Below are positions 1-6,990 of a stretch of 21,617 nucleotides of DNA, one piece after another. The DNA lies in the IMG/VR virus record IMGVR_UViG_3300025641_000053, positions 1 through 21,617 of that record; one strand, written 5' to 3'. Positions within the stretch are counted from its first letter, which is position 1; the number at the start of each line of letters is the position of its first letter. The notes under the pieces are model-generated. The model was not told the DNA's origin, searched no databases, and worked only from the letters and a program-made list of their open reading frames with translations. Source of the DNA: a virus. The position numbers and the translations under genes were made by a program.

Positions 1-1
1 T

Positions 2-625
2 CAAACAACTCAGGGCACTTACGCTGTAGCTGTTGGCCGTGAGGCTGGTGAGACAACTCAGGGCTCTAATGCTGTAGCTGTTGGTAACCAAGCTGGCGAA
101 ACAACTCAGGGTGGCAATACCGTAGCTGTTGGCGCTCAAGCTGGTCAAACATCTCAGGGCGACTTTGCTGTCGCTACTGGCTACCTAGCTGGTACTAACA
201 CTCAGGGCGCTAGTGCTATAGCCACTGGCTACGCTGCTGGTCAAACAACTCAGGCCGCTAATGCTATCGCTGCTGGCTACTATGCTGGTAATAGCAATCA
301 GGGCGCTAGTGCTATCGCTGTTGGCTACCAAGCCGGTCAAACAACGCAGGGCGTTGCTGCTGTAGCTTCTGGCTACCTAGCTGGTAATAACACTCAGGCA
401 GGCTATGCTATTGCTGTTGGCCCCCAAGCTGGTCAAACAAATCAGGGCACTCAGGCTATAGCTGTTGGCAACTTGGCTGGTGAAACAACTCAGGGCGGGT
501 ACGCTGTAGCTGTTGGGCGTTGGGCTGGTAGAACAACTCAAGGCGCTAGTGCTGTAGCAGTCGGAGATTTAGCTGGCAAAGAAACTCAGGGCGCTTACTC
601 TGTTGCTGCTGGCTATGCTGCTGGT
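2..625 (+). repeat. Thirteen tandem 48-bp coding repeats
   Basis: Thirteen in-frame units of 48 bp encode 16 residues each; a degenerate fourteenth unit follows (VTNQGANGVIIS). Conserved positions are the ACTCAGGGC (TQG) and GCTGTAGCTGTTGGC (AVAVG) blocks and the GCTGGT (AG) at the unit end; the two residues before AG vary most (RE, NQ, AQ, YL, YA, YY and so on). The array probably continues left of the window. Unit-length recombination would keep the frame and change fibre length. Confidence 0.9.
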
Positions 626-1135
626 GTAACAAATCAAGGCGCTAACGGAGTCATCATCAGTGCTACTGGTGCGGCTCTGGACGACACCTCTACAGGTCAC
701 ATCCATGTTGCATCAAGTGAAGGTGAGCTAAAGTTCACCAGTGCTGGCGGCTGGGAGATGATCGACGGTGGCGTTACGAACCTGACGGTTAGCCCTGCTG
801 GTAATTTAACTGCGGTCGGGAACGTCACTGCTTATTCTGATATTAAACTCAAAGATAACATTGAGCTAATTTCAGATGCGGTCTCTAAGGTTCAACAATT
901 GCGCGGTGTAACATTTGATAGAAATGATTTTGTGCCAGACGCTGAAACAGGCGTTATGCCAGAAACTAGACAGGCAGGTGTTATTGCTCAAGAAGTACAA
1001 AAGGTTCTTCCAGAAGTTGTATTCGAGGCAGATGACGGCACACTTACTGTAGCTTACGGAAACATGGTCGGCTTGTTAATCGAAGCAGTCAAGGAACTCA
1101 AGGCAGAGATAGACGAGCTTAAGGGTCAGCAGTAA
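2..1135 (+). CDS. Tail fibre with 16-residue repeats and C-terminal S74 chaperone domain (5' end cut off by window edge)
   Basis: The reading frame is open from the first bases, so the true start lies to the left; 377 residues are visible. Residues 1-208 are thirteen 16-residue repeats with the core AVAVGxxAGxTTQG, a pattern like the beta-roll head repeats of trimeric adhesins and some fibres. After a linker, residues 279-377 form a peptidase S74 intramolecular chaperone domain: YSD(I)KLKDNI carries the family's Ser-Lys dyad (Ser279, Lys284), followed by GVIAQEVQKVLPEVV and a C-terminal helix ending LKGQQ. In known S74 proteins this domain trimerises the fibre and then cuts itself off just before the serine, which would release about 99 residues here. 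The stop overlaps the next start (TAATG). The product is most likely a receptor-binding fibre; the S74 call is firm, the beta-roll fold is inferred from the repeats. Confidence 0.88.
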   Translation, partial: QTTQGTYAVAVGREAGETTQGSNAVAVGNQAGETTQGGNTVAVGAQAGQTSQGDFAVATGYLAGTNTQGASAIATGYAAGQTTQAANAIAAGYYAGNSNQGASAIAVGYQAGQTTQGVAAVASGYLAGNNTQAGYAIAVGPQAGQTNQGTQAIAVGNLAGETTQGGYAVAVGRWAGRTTQGASAVAVGDLAGKETQGAYSVAAGYAAGVTNQGANGVIISATGAALDDTSTGHIHVASSEGELKFTSAGGWEMIDGGVTNLTVSPAGNLTAVGNVTAYSDIKLKDNIELISDAVSKVQQLRGVTFDRNDFVPDAETGVMPETRQAGVIAQEVQKVLPEVVFEADDGTLTVAYGNMVGLLIEAVKELKAEIDELKGQQ

Positions 1136-1215
1136 TGCCGCTACCAACTAGTGGACAAATTAGCCTAAACGATCTTCACGTAGAAGACGACGGAACAAAG
1201 GAACGTATTAAATGA
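1135..1215 (+). CDS. 26-residue mini-gene, relic of a fibre N-terminal module
   Basis: The ATG overlaps the stop of the upstream fibre (TAATG) and the stop overlaps the start of the next fibre (ATGA). The peptide starts MPLPTSGQISLNDLHVEDDG, matching the start of the glycine-rich protein at 1838 (MALPTSGPLTLDDIHVEAGG), and then ends after ERIK. The PTSG...L.D.HVE module is a common N-terminus of phage tail tip and fibre proteins. I read it as a truncated copy left by a module duplication or by insertion of the downstream fibre. Its AAAGGA near 1197-1202 sits at a suitable distance to serve as ribosome binding site for the start at 1212, so its translation may couple the two fibres even if the peptide has no function. 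Confidence 0.5.
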   Translation: MPLPTSGQISLNDLHVEDDGTKERIK

Positions 1216-1838
1216 CCACTATTAAATTAAAGAATGGATCAGGCGCACCAGTAGTAGGTGACCTTGTTCAAGGAGAGCCAGCGTTAGATTTGACCAATAA
1301 GCGTCTGTACACAGAAGATGCTGGTGGTGTTGTTATTGAAGTAGGTACTAATCCTACTAGTTTAACTACGGGGGCTATAACATCGACAGGCGTTGTCACC
1401 GCTACCTCTTTTGCGGGTGATGGCTCTGCCTTGACGGGCCTTGGCCTTGGTATTGACGACAATGCTGTCGCCACGTCTATCACGATTGATGCTGCTGGGC
1501 TTGTAGGTATTAACGCCCCGGTGCCTACAGAGGTGCTTAACGTAGGCGGTAATATCCTAGCCACTGGTGACATCACAGCCTACTCAGACGAGCGCCTAAA
1601 GTCAGACATCAACACACTAGATGGCTCTAAGGTGTACGCCATGCGCGGAGTAAGCTTCACTAAAGATGGTGAAGCTAGCTCAGGTGTCATCGCTCAAGAG
1701 ATTCAGAAGGTTGCACCCGAGTTGGTGAATGAGTCTGGTGAATACTTATCAGTGGCTTATGGAAACCTAGTCGGTTATTTGATCGAGGCCGTGAAGAGCC
1801 TTAAGGAAGAAGTAGACCAGCTTAAGGGGCAGCAGTAA
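1212..1838 (+). CDS. Second, short tail fibre with S74 chaperone domain
   Basis: The 208-residue protein has three parts. Residues 1-45 (IKLKNGSGAPVVGDL...GEPALDLTNKRLYTED) are a widespread phage fibre N-terminal module. Residues 46-120 are a Thr/Gly/Ala-rich shaft with an ATSFAGDGSALTGL segment often seen in such shafts. Residues 121-208 are an S74 intramolecular chaperone domain with dyad Ser125 and Lys130 (YSDERLK), GVIAQEIQKVAPELV and a C-terminal helix ending LKGQQ. The domain is clearly paralogous to that of the upstream fibre, sharing AYSD, GVIAQE, VAYGN, LIEAVK and LKGQQ. Self-cleavage before Ser125 would leave a mature protein of only about 124 residues, so this is probably a small accessory or branching fibre. 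The start is the ATG overlapping the preceding TGA, and the stop overlaps the next ATG. Confidence 0.85.
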   Translation: MTTIKLKNGSGAPVVGDLVQGEPALDLTNKRLYTEDAGGVVIEVGTNPTSLTTGAITSTGVVTATSFAGDGSALTGLGLGIDDNAVATSITIDAAGLVGINAPVPTEVLNVGGNILATGDITAYSDERLKSDINTLDGSKVYAMRGVSFTKDGEASSGVIAQEIQKVAPELVNESGEYLSVAYGNLVGYLIEAVKSLKEEVDQLKGQQ

Positions 1839-2806
1839 TGGCTTTACCAACGAGCGGGCCTCTAACCCTTGACGATATCCATGTGGAAGCTGGAGGAACT
1901 ACAGCCACTACAGCCTCAATAAACGATGCAGACATAAGAGGACTACTAAGCCCTGTGCCAGCTTCTGGGTCTACAATGGACTTTTCGGACTGGTATGGCG
2001 CTTCAAACGCCGCACCCATTCAAGCAACTGGAGGTACGATCACCACCATCAACGGCTACAGATACCACGATTTCAAATCAGGTGGCACATTTAATATCAG
2101 CGCGATAGCTAGCGGAACCTACTCTAACACGCTTACCATTTTCTTGGTGGCCGGGGGTGGCGGAGGTGCTGGAAAGGGTGGCGGCGGGGGCGGCGGCGCA
2201 GACTGCTTGCTTACCAGTGTTGCGGCATCTACTGGAAACAAGACCGTAACTATAGGGGCTGGAGGGGCTGGCGTTTATGCTGCTTTCCCAGACACAGGAA
2301 TTGGCGGCACGGGAGGTACCACCTCAATAACAGGGCTGGGTGTGGCTAGTGTCACGGGCGGTCTAGGAGGAGTTAACCAATACGCCTCTTCAAGTATTCG
2401 CCAGCACGGAGGCGACAGCGGAAACGGCAATATCGGCGGGTCGAATGTATACATCTACTCCTCCTCATGCTCGACTGGAGGCGGCGCAGGTTACTCAGGA
2501 GGCGGCCAAAATGCTGTTGATGAGTTTAACGCGGCTAGAGGCGGAAACGGGTACACCCTCGCCGGGTTTAGCGATGCCATAAATAACGTGAAGATGGCAG
2601 GAGGAGGCGGCGGGGTTGCTTGGGCAGGTAATATATATCAAGATAGCGGGGAGGGTCGATTTGGCGGCAGTGACGGTTCTGACAACCTAGGCGGCCAAGG
2701 CCCAGCAGCAAACCCTAACCGAGGCGGCGGTGGCGGTGGTAACTACAACGGGACTGGCGGCGACGGCGGCAGCGGTAGAGTAATAATTAAGTACGAGTAC
2801 TCATAA
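1838..2806 (+). CDS. Glycine-rich tail tip/adhesin-like protein
   Basis: The 322-residue protein begins with the phage module MALPTSGPLTLDDIHVEAGG, followed by SINDADIRGL and MDFSDWYGAS, a typical attachment region of tail proteins. From about residue 100 it becomes a glycine-rich domain with long Gly runs (VAGGGGGAGKGGGGGGG, AGGGGG, RGGGGGG) and ends GGSGRVIIKYEYS, the usual closing strand of phage glycine-rich tip domains. Such Gly-rich sandwiches form variable receptor-binding surfaces on T4-type adhesins and other phage tips. It is the third of a run of host-recognition genes joined by TAATG overlaps. The DNA is visibly richer in GGC/GGA codons than the tail genes further right. The role as a tip adhesin is inferred from domain type and position. 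Confidence 0.75.
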   Translation: MALPTSGPLTLDDIHVEAGGTTATTASINDADIRGLLSPVPASGSTMDFSDWYGASNAAPIQATGGTITTINGYRYHDFKSGGTFNISAIASGTYSNTLTIFLVAGGGGGAGKGGGGGGGADCLLTSVAASTGNKTVTIGAGGAGVYAAFPDTGIGGTGGTTSITGLGVASVTGGLGGVNQYASSSIRQHGGDSGNGNIGGSNVYIYSSSCSTGGGAGYSGGGQNAVDEFNAARGGNGYTLAGFSDAINNVKMAGGGGGVAWAGNIYQDSGEGRFGGSDGSDNLGGQGPAANPNRGGGGGGNYNGTGGDGGSGRVIIKYEYS

Positions 2807-2821
2807 GGGAGAGTAAGGCGC

Positions 2822-3475
2822 ATGGAATATTCATATGAATTTGTAAAGGTAAAACCAAAGCAACTGTACGCACAAGTACGTTACTTTGCTGTAGGTCATC
2901 CCGATGTGTTTAAAAACATAATCGTTGAAGAGGTGTCTGAGGAGTCCCTTAATGCTGCTGCTCAGTCATACGCGGCTTCAGTTGTAGCAACGTGGCAAAA
3001 CATAGCAGCGGCTCCAGAAGAGCTTGTACTAGCTGCTCCAGTGCAGTCGGCTGTTTACACACCCGCCACCCCTCCGCTGCCTAAGGAAACTGTCCAAGAC
3101 CCCGTTCCTGATTTTGATCCTTACACTCAAAGGATCGAGCGAACTTACACGGAAACGGAAACGGAATATCGACACGGATGGGAGGTCATTGCGTTAACCG
3201 AAGAGGAGCAAGCGGCCTACCTCGTGATCAAAGCTGAACAGACGGTAGTAACTATGCGACAAGCTCGACTAGCATTGTTTCAGGCAGGTCAACTGGAGGC
3301 AACTGAAGTGGCACTGAACGCGCTACCAGAGCCTGACAAGTCTGCCGCATTGATCGAGTGGGAGTACGCCTCTACGGTTGCACGTACCTCGCCTTGGGTA
3401 ATACAGTTAGGCCCTGCGCTGGGACTTGATGAGGTAGAATTAGATGAACTATTCGAAGCAGCATCAGAGCTTTAG
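2822..3475 (+). CDS. Tail-fibre-linked protein of unknown function, possible fibre assembly factor
   Basis: This 217-residue acidic protein has an AGGGAG ribosome binding site at about 2807-2812. The first 60 residues are a mixed region; residues 75-110 are Pro/Thr-rich, ending in a TYTETETEYRHGWEV segment. The C-terminal 90 residues read MRQARLALFQAGQLEATEVAL, then ALPEPDKSAALIEWEYAST, SPWV and LGLDEVELDELF. That C-terminal pattern (MRQARLAL..., IEWEYA, LGL...LD.LF) is familiar from small proteins placed directly behind phage tail fibres, some annotated as tail assembly chaperones. Position after three fibre-type genes fits such a role, but no catalytic motif is visible and the function is not established. 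Confidence 0.7.
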   Translation: MEYSYEFVKVKPKQLYAQVRYFAVGHPDVFKNIIVEEVSEESLNAAAQSYAASVVATWQNIAAAPEELVLAAPVQSAVYTPATPPLPKETVQDPVPDFDPYTQRIERTYTETETEYRHGWEVIALTEEEQAAYLVIKAEQTVVTMRQARLALFQAGQLEATEVALNALPEPDKSAALIEWEYASTVARTSPWVIQLGPALGLDEVELDELFEAASEL

Positions 3476-3521
3476 TGGCGAGGCTTTTTGGCCGAAATAA
3501 CAGCACTCAAAGAGGCATAAC

Positions 3522-3908
3522 ATGGAATACCAATGGGAAATATCAGGGCTAGACTATCAAGTGTCATTGAACGGCTTGTCCAACGTCGTCACTGTAGCGC
3601 ATTGGCGAGCGTCTAGGGAAGATGAAAACGGCAACAAAGGCTCTGTGTATGGCACTCAATTATTGCCCGAACCTGACCCTAACAATTTTATAGAATGGGA
3701 TGCTTTAGACAAGGCCGGTGTGCTGTCTTGGGTAACTGACGAGATGAATCGAGTGCCTGAACCAGTAGCAATTGACAATACGCTAGAAGCTGATGGAGAT
3801 GCGCCACCACCTGTCGATAAGGTTACTACCGCAGACATCGAGGCAGCTATTGACGCGCAGATTGCTGAGAAAGCCAACCCAACTCGCGGCTCAGGGGTTC
3901 CTTGGTGA
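3522..3908 (+). CDS. Conserved phage protein of the DUF7936 type
   Basis: The 128-residue protein starts WEISGLDYQVSLNGLSNVVT, followed by AHWRA and YGTQLLPEPDPNNFIEWDAL, and ends GSGVPW. This pattern (W.I..LDY...LNGL..VVT..HWR, then a GxPW C-terminus) recurs in small proteins of marine T7-like phages that I recall as DUF7936; no function is known to me. The gene has an AAAGAGG ribosome binding site before ATG 3522. It lies between the fibre-linked gene and the lysis-like genes, and its stop falls 11 bases before the next likely start. A role in the virion is possible because many neighbours are structural. Confidence 0.7.
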   Translation: MEYQWEISGLDYQVSLNGLSNVVTVAHWRASREDENGNKGSVYGTQLLPEPDPNNFIEWDALDKAGVLSWVTDEMNRVPEPVAIDNTLEADGDAPPPVDKVTTADIEAAIDAQIAEKANPTRGSGVPW

Positions 3909-3919
3909 GAGAATTAATA

Positions 3920-4180
3920 ATGACAGCAATAGTAAATTATTTAATTAGGGTCGGTGACGCGATTAGCCAGCTTATCAACGTAGCGTTTTTGTTTGGTCAA
4001 AGTGCGAATGAAAGCATCTCTGGCAGGGCATGGCGACAGCGAAACACACATCGCAGTTGGGGTATAATGCGAATATTAATTGATTGGATTGCTTCACCGT
4101 TAGAGTCAGATCATTGTGAAAAATCCTATAACAATGACGTAGTGCGAGCGGCACTACTGCTAAAAAATAAAGAGATGTAA
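3920..4180 (+). CDS. Small conserved phage protein of the lysis region, unknown function
   Basis: I chose ATG 3920 because a GGTGAGAGAA stretch lies about 8 bases upstream; TTG 3902 or GTG upstream would overlap the previous gene. The 86-residue product has a hydrophobic N-terminal helix (AIVNYLIRVGDAISQLINVAFLF is its general region, residues 3-25) and then NESISGRAWRQR, a W, ILIDWIASP and DHC. The sequence of ESxSxRAWR, IDWxxxP and DHC motifs resembles a family of short proteins often found beside holin and endolysin genes of phages and given many unreliable names. Function is unknown; position directly ahead of two membrane protein genes suggests the lysis module. Confidence 0.65.
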   Translation: MTAIVNYLIRVGDAISQLINVAFLFGQSANESISGRAWRQRNTHRSWGIMRILIDWIASPLESDHCEKSYNNDVVRAALLLKNKEM

Positions 4181-4181
4181 T

Positions 4182-4397
4182 ATGGACATGATTGACTTGG
4201 TTTTGCGCTGGATCGTTGCTCCCATTGCGGCAGTCGTTATCATGCTGTACCGACAACAAAATCGACACAATACCCTGCTCGCGGTTTTGCAGAATCAAGC
4301 TGATATTGTTAGGCATAACCACGACAGAGAAATCCGAGACATCAAAGATATGCTGCACAAAATACTCGAAAAGCTCGATGACAAGGCTGACAAATAA
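4182..4397 (+). CDS. Small membrane protein with coiled-coil tail, possible lysis protein
   Basis: The 71-residue protein has one N-terminal membrane segment (residues about 5-24, LVLRWIVAPIAAVVIMLY) followed by RQQNRH and a charged, probably coiled-coil helix (residues 38-71, ending LDDKADK). Acidic residues precede and basic residues follow the membrane segment, which by the positive-inside rule would put the C-terminus in the cytoplasm. Size and context resemble small holins or holin partners; an inner-membrane spanin subunit is less likely because the tail is short and the predicted orientation is wrong. The gene starts 1 base after the previous stop and its stop overlaps the next start (TAATG). 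Confidence 0.65.
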   Translation: MDMIDLVLRWIVAPIAAVVIMLYRQQNRHNTLLAVLQNQADIVRHNHDREIRDIKDMLHKILEKLDDKADK

Positions 4398-4774
4398 TGT
4401 GGGCTGCTTTAATTTCTCCTGTTGCTGAGCTTATTAAAGTCTGGTTGGGCAATGTTAAAAACAAGGCAGAAGCTAAACATGAAGCTCAGATGAAGTTAAT
4501 TCAAACGACAGCTTCATGGGAACAGCTTATGGCAGAACAAGCGAGAACCTCTTGGAAAGATGAGTGGTTTACGTTATTGCTTTCTGCTCCCGTAGTAGCT
4601 CTTATGTACGGTGTCACGTTTGATAATTCAGATGTAGTTTATCGCGTTGGGCTGGCATTTAACCAGCTTGATAAGCTTCCTGAGTGGTATCAATATCTAT
4701 TGTTTGTAGCTGTTACGGCATCTTTTGGTATTCGTGGTGCAGATAAACTACTGGCAATTAAAGGTAAGAAATAA
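4397..4774 (+). CDS. Putative holin with two C-terminal membrane segments
   Basis: The 125-residue protein has a short hydrophobic start (residues 2-17), a charged helix with many Lys, Glu and Gln (residues 20-50), then KDEWFTLLLSAPVVALMYG (membrane segment, about residues 54-73) and YQYLLFVAVTASFGIRG (about residues 98-114), ending with a basic tail IKGKK. The KDEW followed by a membrane segment and a second one ending in G-I-R-G is the layout of GTA-type/three-segment phage holins. A holin would form lesions in the inner membrane to time lysis. The start overlaps the preceding stop, so expression is coupled to the small membrane protein. Holin identity is inferred from topology and place. 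Confidence 0.6.
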   Translation: MWAALISPVAELIKVWLGNVKNKAEAKHEAQMKLIQTTASWEQLMAEQARTSWKDEWFTLLLSAPVVALMYGVTFDNSDVVYRVGLAFNQLDKLPEWYQYLLFVAVTASFGIRGADKLLAIKGKK

Positions 4775-4807
4775 AGAAGCACATTTGATTTTTAGAAGGT
4801 AAAGCAA

Positions 4808-6310
4808 ATGGCAACTAAACAAGAAGTCTATAATACAGATCCTATGTTGTGGAGAAATTTTGTTGACGGTACTGAAAGAGAAAACTACGAAGGTACTGAT
4901 CAAGGCCGAGCATTACAAGACTTAGAGCAGCGTAGAATTAATAGGATTCTTTCTGCTTTAGAGGTTCTTGAGCGTGATCCTTCAACCGTACCCTATGATC
5001 GTTTTGAATCCGATTTAGATAAAGGTCAGATTTATGACTTTTTTGAAAGCGGCGGCTTAGATGCTTCAAGACTAATTCCAGATATAAACGATACTGCTGA
5101 GTTTTCTTCTTATACAGGAGGAGCCGCGCCAGTAAATGAAACAGTACGTTTGTTAGAGTCAGGAGAGGTAAGCTCTTTAGAAGAGCTAGAAAGTAAATAT
5201 CCAGATGTTCATTCTTCTCTTATGGATTACTACGAAGGTGTTGGTGGAGAAGTTAATGATTTAGATGAAAATGCTGATGAGCTAGCTAACGGAGACTCAG
5301 ATCTTTTAGCGGATAACTTAGAAGAAAATCAAACCGATCCAAGTATAGACACTGACGTAGACCTTCCTCCTTTATTACCGGGTCAAGGTATAGTAGATAA
5401 AGCAACAGATGCGGTTACTGGCGTAGTAGATAAAGCAAAAGATGCAATTCCTAGAGATCCTAAAGAGTTCGGAGATTTAATAAGGGCAATTCTTGAAGGA
5501 GGTGGTGTTGGCTTACCTAATGCAGATCCCGAATCAATTTTAGATGGCGGGTTCGGAGGACGTTATGAATTCCCTGCTGGCACATTTAACCCTAATGATA
5601 TTATTGTGCAGGTTCCCGGTGTTCCAGTAGGTGGGCCTCCAAACTCAGTAGACATAGGAACAATTGGAGAGATAATAAACAGCCCCGGAGAAGTATTTGA
5701 TAACGCAATTGATAACATTAAAGATGTTCTTACAGACCCTACTAAAATTGTTACTGGGGCAATTTCAGCAGGAACAGATCTTCCTCCAGATTTAATTAAA
5801 GCTATTCTTGCTGGAACATATGGGCAAGATGTTCTTGATTGGCTTAAGGGTAAAATAGATAACGTAGAAAACTCAATAGATCCACCCATAAGCGGAGAAA
5901 CAGAAGAAGAAACAACAGAGCCTACAAGCCCACCAGAGACTGCTGGAGGAGAGACAACACAAGAGGGTGATCTTACTGTCAATGGTATAGATCCTCGCAA
6001 TGAAAAGCAAGAAACGGTACAAGACCCTTTTACTTTTGGACATGAAAATAGTGACAACCCTGAAGAGCTAACAACAGAAGTTACTTTTTCTGGTTCAGAT
6101 GATCACTTTATTTATGGTGACCCTAACAACGCACAAGAAGAAAATTATTTAAGTGGTGCATCAGGAGCCTTTAGTGGCGGGGGCGGCGGTGGAGCATTTG
6201 ATCCATCTGGCGTACAACTAGGATCTCTAGGAGACCCACAGTTACTGGCGAGATCAGAGTTCCCTATTACTGATTTCTTAGCTGGCATATTTACTGGGAT
6301 AAGAAGATGA
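4808..6310 (+). CDS. Large acidic protein of unknown function, probable virion or tail component
   Basis: I do not recognise this 500-residue protein. The N-terminal 180 residues are strongly acidic and helical, with clusters such as SLEELESKYPDV and DLDENADELA. Around residues 196-216 lie two related stretches (VDKATDAVTGVVDKAKDAI). Residues 215-355 are rich in Pro, Gly, Ile and Asp with repeated DPxxI...AI.G patterns, residues 355-440 are low-complexity Thr/Glu-rich, and residues 456-461 are a Gly run. The tail ends LLARSEFPITDFLAGIF. An AGAAGGT ribosome binding site precedes ATG 4808 and the stop overlaps the start of tail tubular protein A (ATGA), so it is expressed with the tail genes. 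A structural role is inferred only from position; base composition is more AT-rich than in the fibre genes. Confidence 0.7.
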   Translation: MATKQEVYNTDPMLWRNFVDGTERENYEGTDQGRALQDLEQRRINRILSALEVLERDPSTVPYDRFESDLDKGQIYDFFESGGLDASRLIPDINDTAEFSSYTGGAAPVNETVRLLESGEVSSLEELESKYPDVHSSLMDYYEGVGGEVNDLDENADELANGDSDLLADNLEENQTDPSIDTDVDLPPLLPGQGIVDKATDAVTGVVDKAKDAIPRDPKEFGDLIRAILEGGGVGLPNADPESILDGGFGGRYEFPAGTFNPNDIIVQVPGVPVGGPPNSVDIGTIGEIINSPGEVFDNAIDNIKDVLTDPTKIVTGAISAGTDLPPDLIKAILAGTYGQDVLDWLKGKIDNVENSIDPPISGETEEETTEPTSPPETAGGETTQEGDLTVNGIDPRNEKQETVQDPFTFGHENSDNPEELTTEVTFSGSDDHFIYGDPNNAQEENYLSGASGAFSGGGGGGAFDPSGVQLGSLGDPQLLARSEFPITDFLAGIFTGIRR

Positions 6311-6990
6311 CATATTTAGATTTAGTAAATAACGTTCTTAGGCGTATGCGTGAAGAAGAAGTCTCTACTGTAAGCGAAAGCACTTATAGTAAAATGGTAG
6401 GTGATTTTGTTAATGACTCTAAAAAACTTGTAGAAACAAGTTGGGACTGGTCAGCACTGCGTACAACTTTAACTATAGAAACAACGGAAAACATTTTTAA
6501 CTATGTTCTTACAGGAAGCAAAGACAATATTAAAGCTCTTGATGTCATCAACGACACTTCTAATTTTTTTATGGAGTATCGTAATTCTTCATGGTTTGAC
6601 GATAAATACCTCAATGAAACACCGCAAACAGGAACGCCTTCATATTACACCTACAACGGAGTTGATTCCAACGGAGACACACAAATAGACGTGTACCCTA
6701 AGCCAGACGGTGTTTATGTTTTAAGGTTTAACGCGGTTAATCGAGGTACTATTTACGGCGAAAACCAAACTGTTCTTAGGCCAGAAATTTTGTCTGCCGA
6801 CACTGACCAATTGTTAATTCCTTCTTCTCCTGTAATCCATCAAGCGATAGCTATGTTAGCGCGTGAGCGTGGTGAAACTGGAGGAACATCTGCGGCAGAG
6901 TACTTCGGTATTGCTCAGCAGTACTTGTCTGATGCTATTGCTTTAGATGCTCAAAAGCATCCTTATGAAACTGATTGGTATGCACCATAA
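6307..6990 (+). CDS. Tail tubular protein A (T7 gp11-like)
   Basis: The 227-residue protein opens with MTYLDLVNNVLRRMREEEVS and continues KMVGDFVNDSKKLVE, ETSWDWSALR and later IDVYPKPDGVYVLRF. The YLDLVN.VLRR.RE start, the VND.K..VE..WDW motif and the P.PD...LRF segment are hallmarks of podovirus tail tubular protein A. It is close in size to T7 gp11 (196 residues). In T7 this protein forms the dodecameric ring (gatekeeper/adaptor) between portal and nozzle and carries fibre attachment sites. It is followed by tail tubular protein B, as in T7, with a TAATG overlap at 6988-6992. The identification rests on both sequence pattern and gene order. Confidence 0.85.
   Translation: MTYLDLVNNVLRRMREEEVSTVSESTYSKMVGDFVNDSKKLVETSWDWSALRTTLTIETTENIFNYVLTGSKDNIKALDVINDTSNFFMEYRNSSWFDDKYLNETPQTGTPSYYTYNGVDSNGDTQIDVYPKPDGVYVLRFNAVNRGTIYGENQTVLRPEILSADTDQLLIPSSPVIHQAIAMLARERGETGGTSAAEYFGIAQQYLSDAIALDAQKHPYETDWYAP

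Noticed and set aside
1-625. CRISPR array as explanation of the regular 48-bp repeats
   Set aside because: Units are contiguous, without spacers, stay in one reading frame and encode a conserved peptide repeat.
1268-1576. Open frame of 102 codons on the minus strand inside the second fibre gene
   Set aside because: It is a shadow of the strongly coding + strand S74 fibre, with low-complexity Val/Ala/Pro composition and no ribosome binding site.
3476-3521. GGCGAGGCTTTTTGGCC as a possible terminator
   Set aside because: The stem would be only 3-4 pairs with mismatches and the T run lies in the loop, not after the stem; genes on both sides appear to be one transcription unit.
3902-3919. TTG 3902 or GTG 3905 as start of the 86-residue protein
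   Set aside because: Both overlap the end of the previous gene and lack an upstream ribosome binding site, while ATG 3920 has GGTGAGAGAA at a good distance.
5563-6057. Open frame of 164 codons on the minus strand within the 500-residue protein gene
   Set aside because: Ser/Val/Pro-rich composition mirrors the acidic, Thr-rich + strand gene; no motif, and it would lie against a continuous operon.
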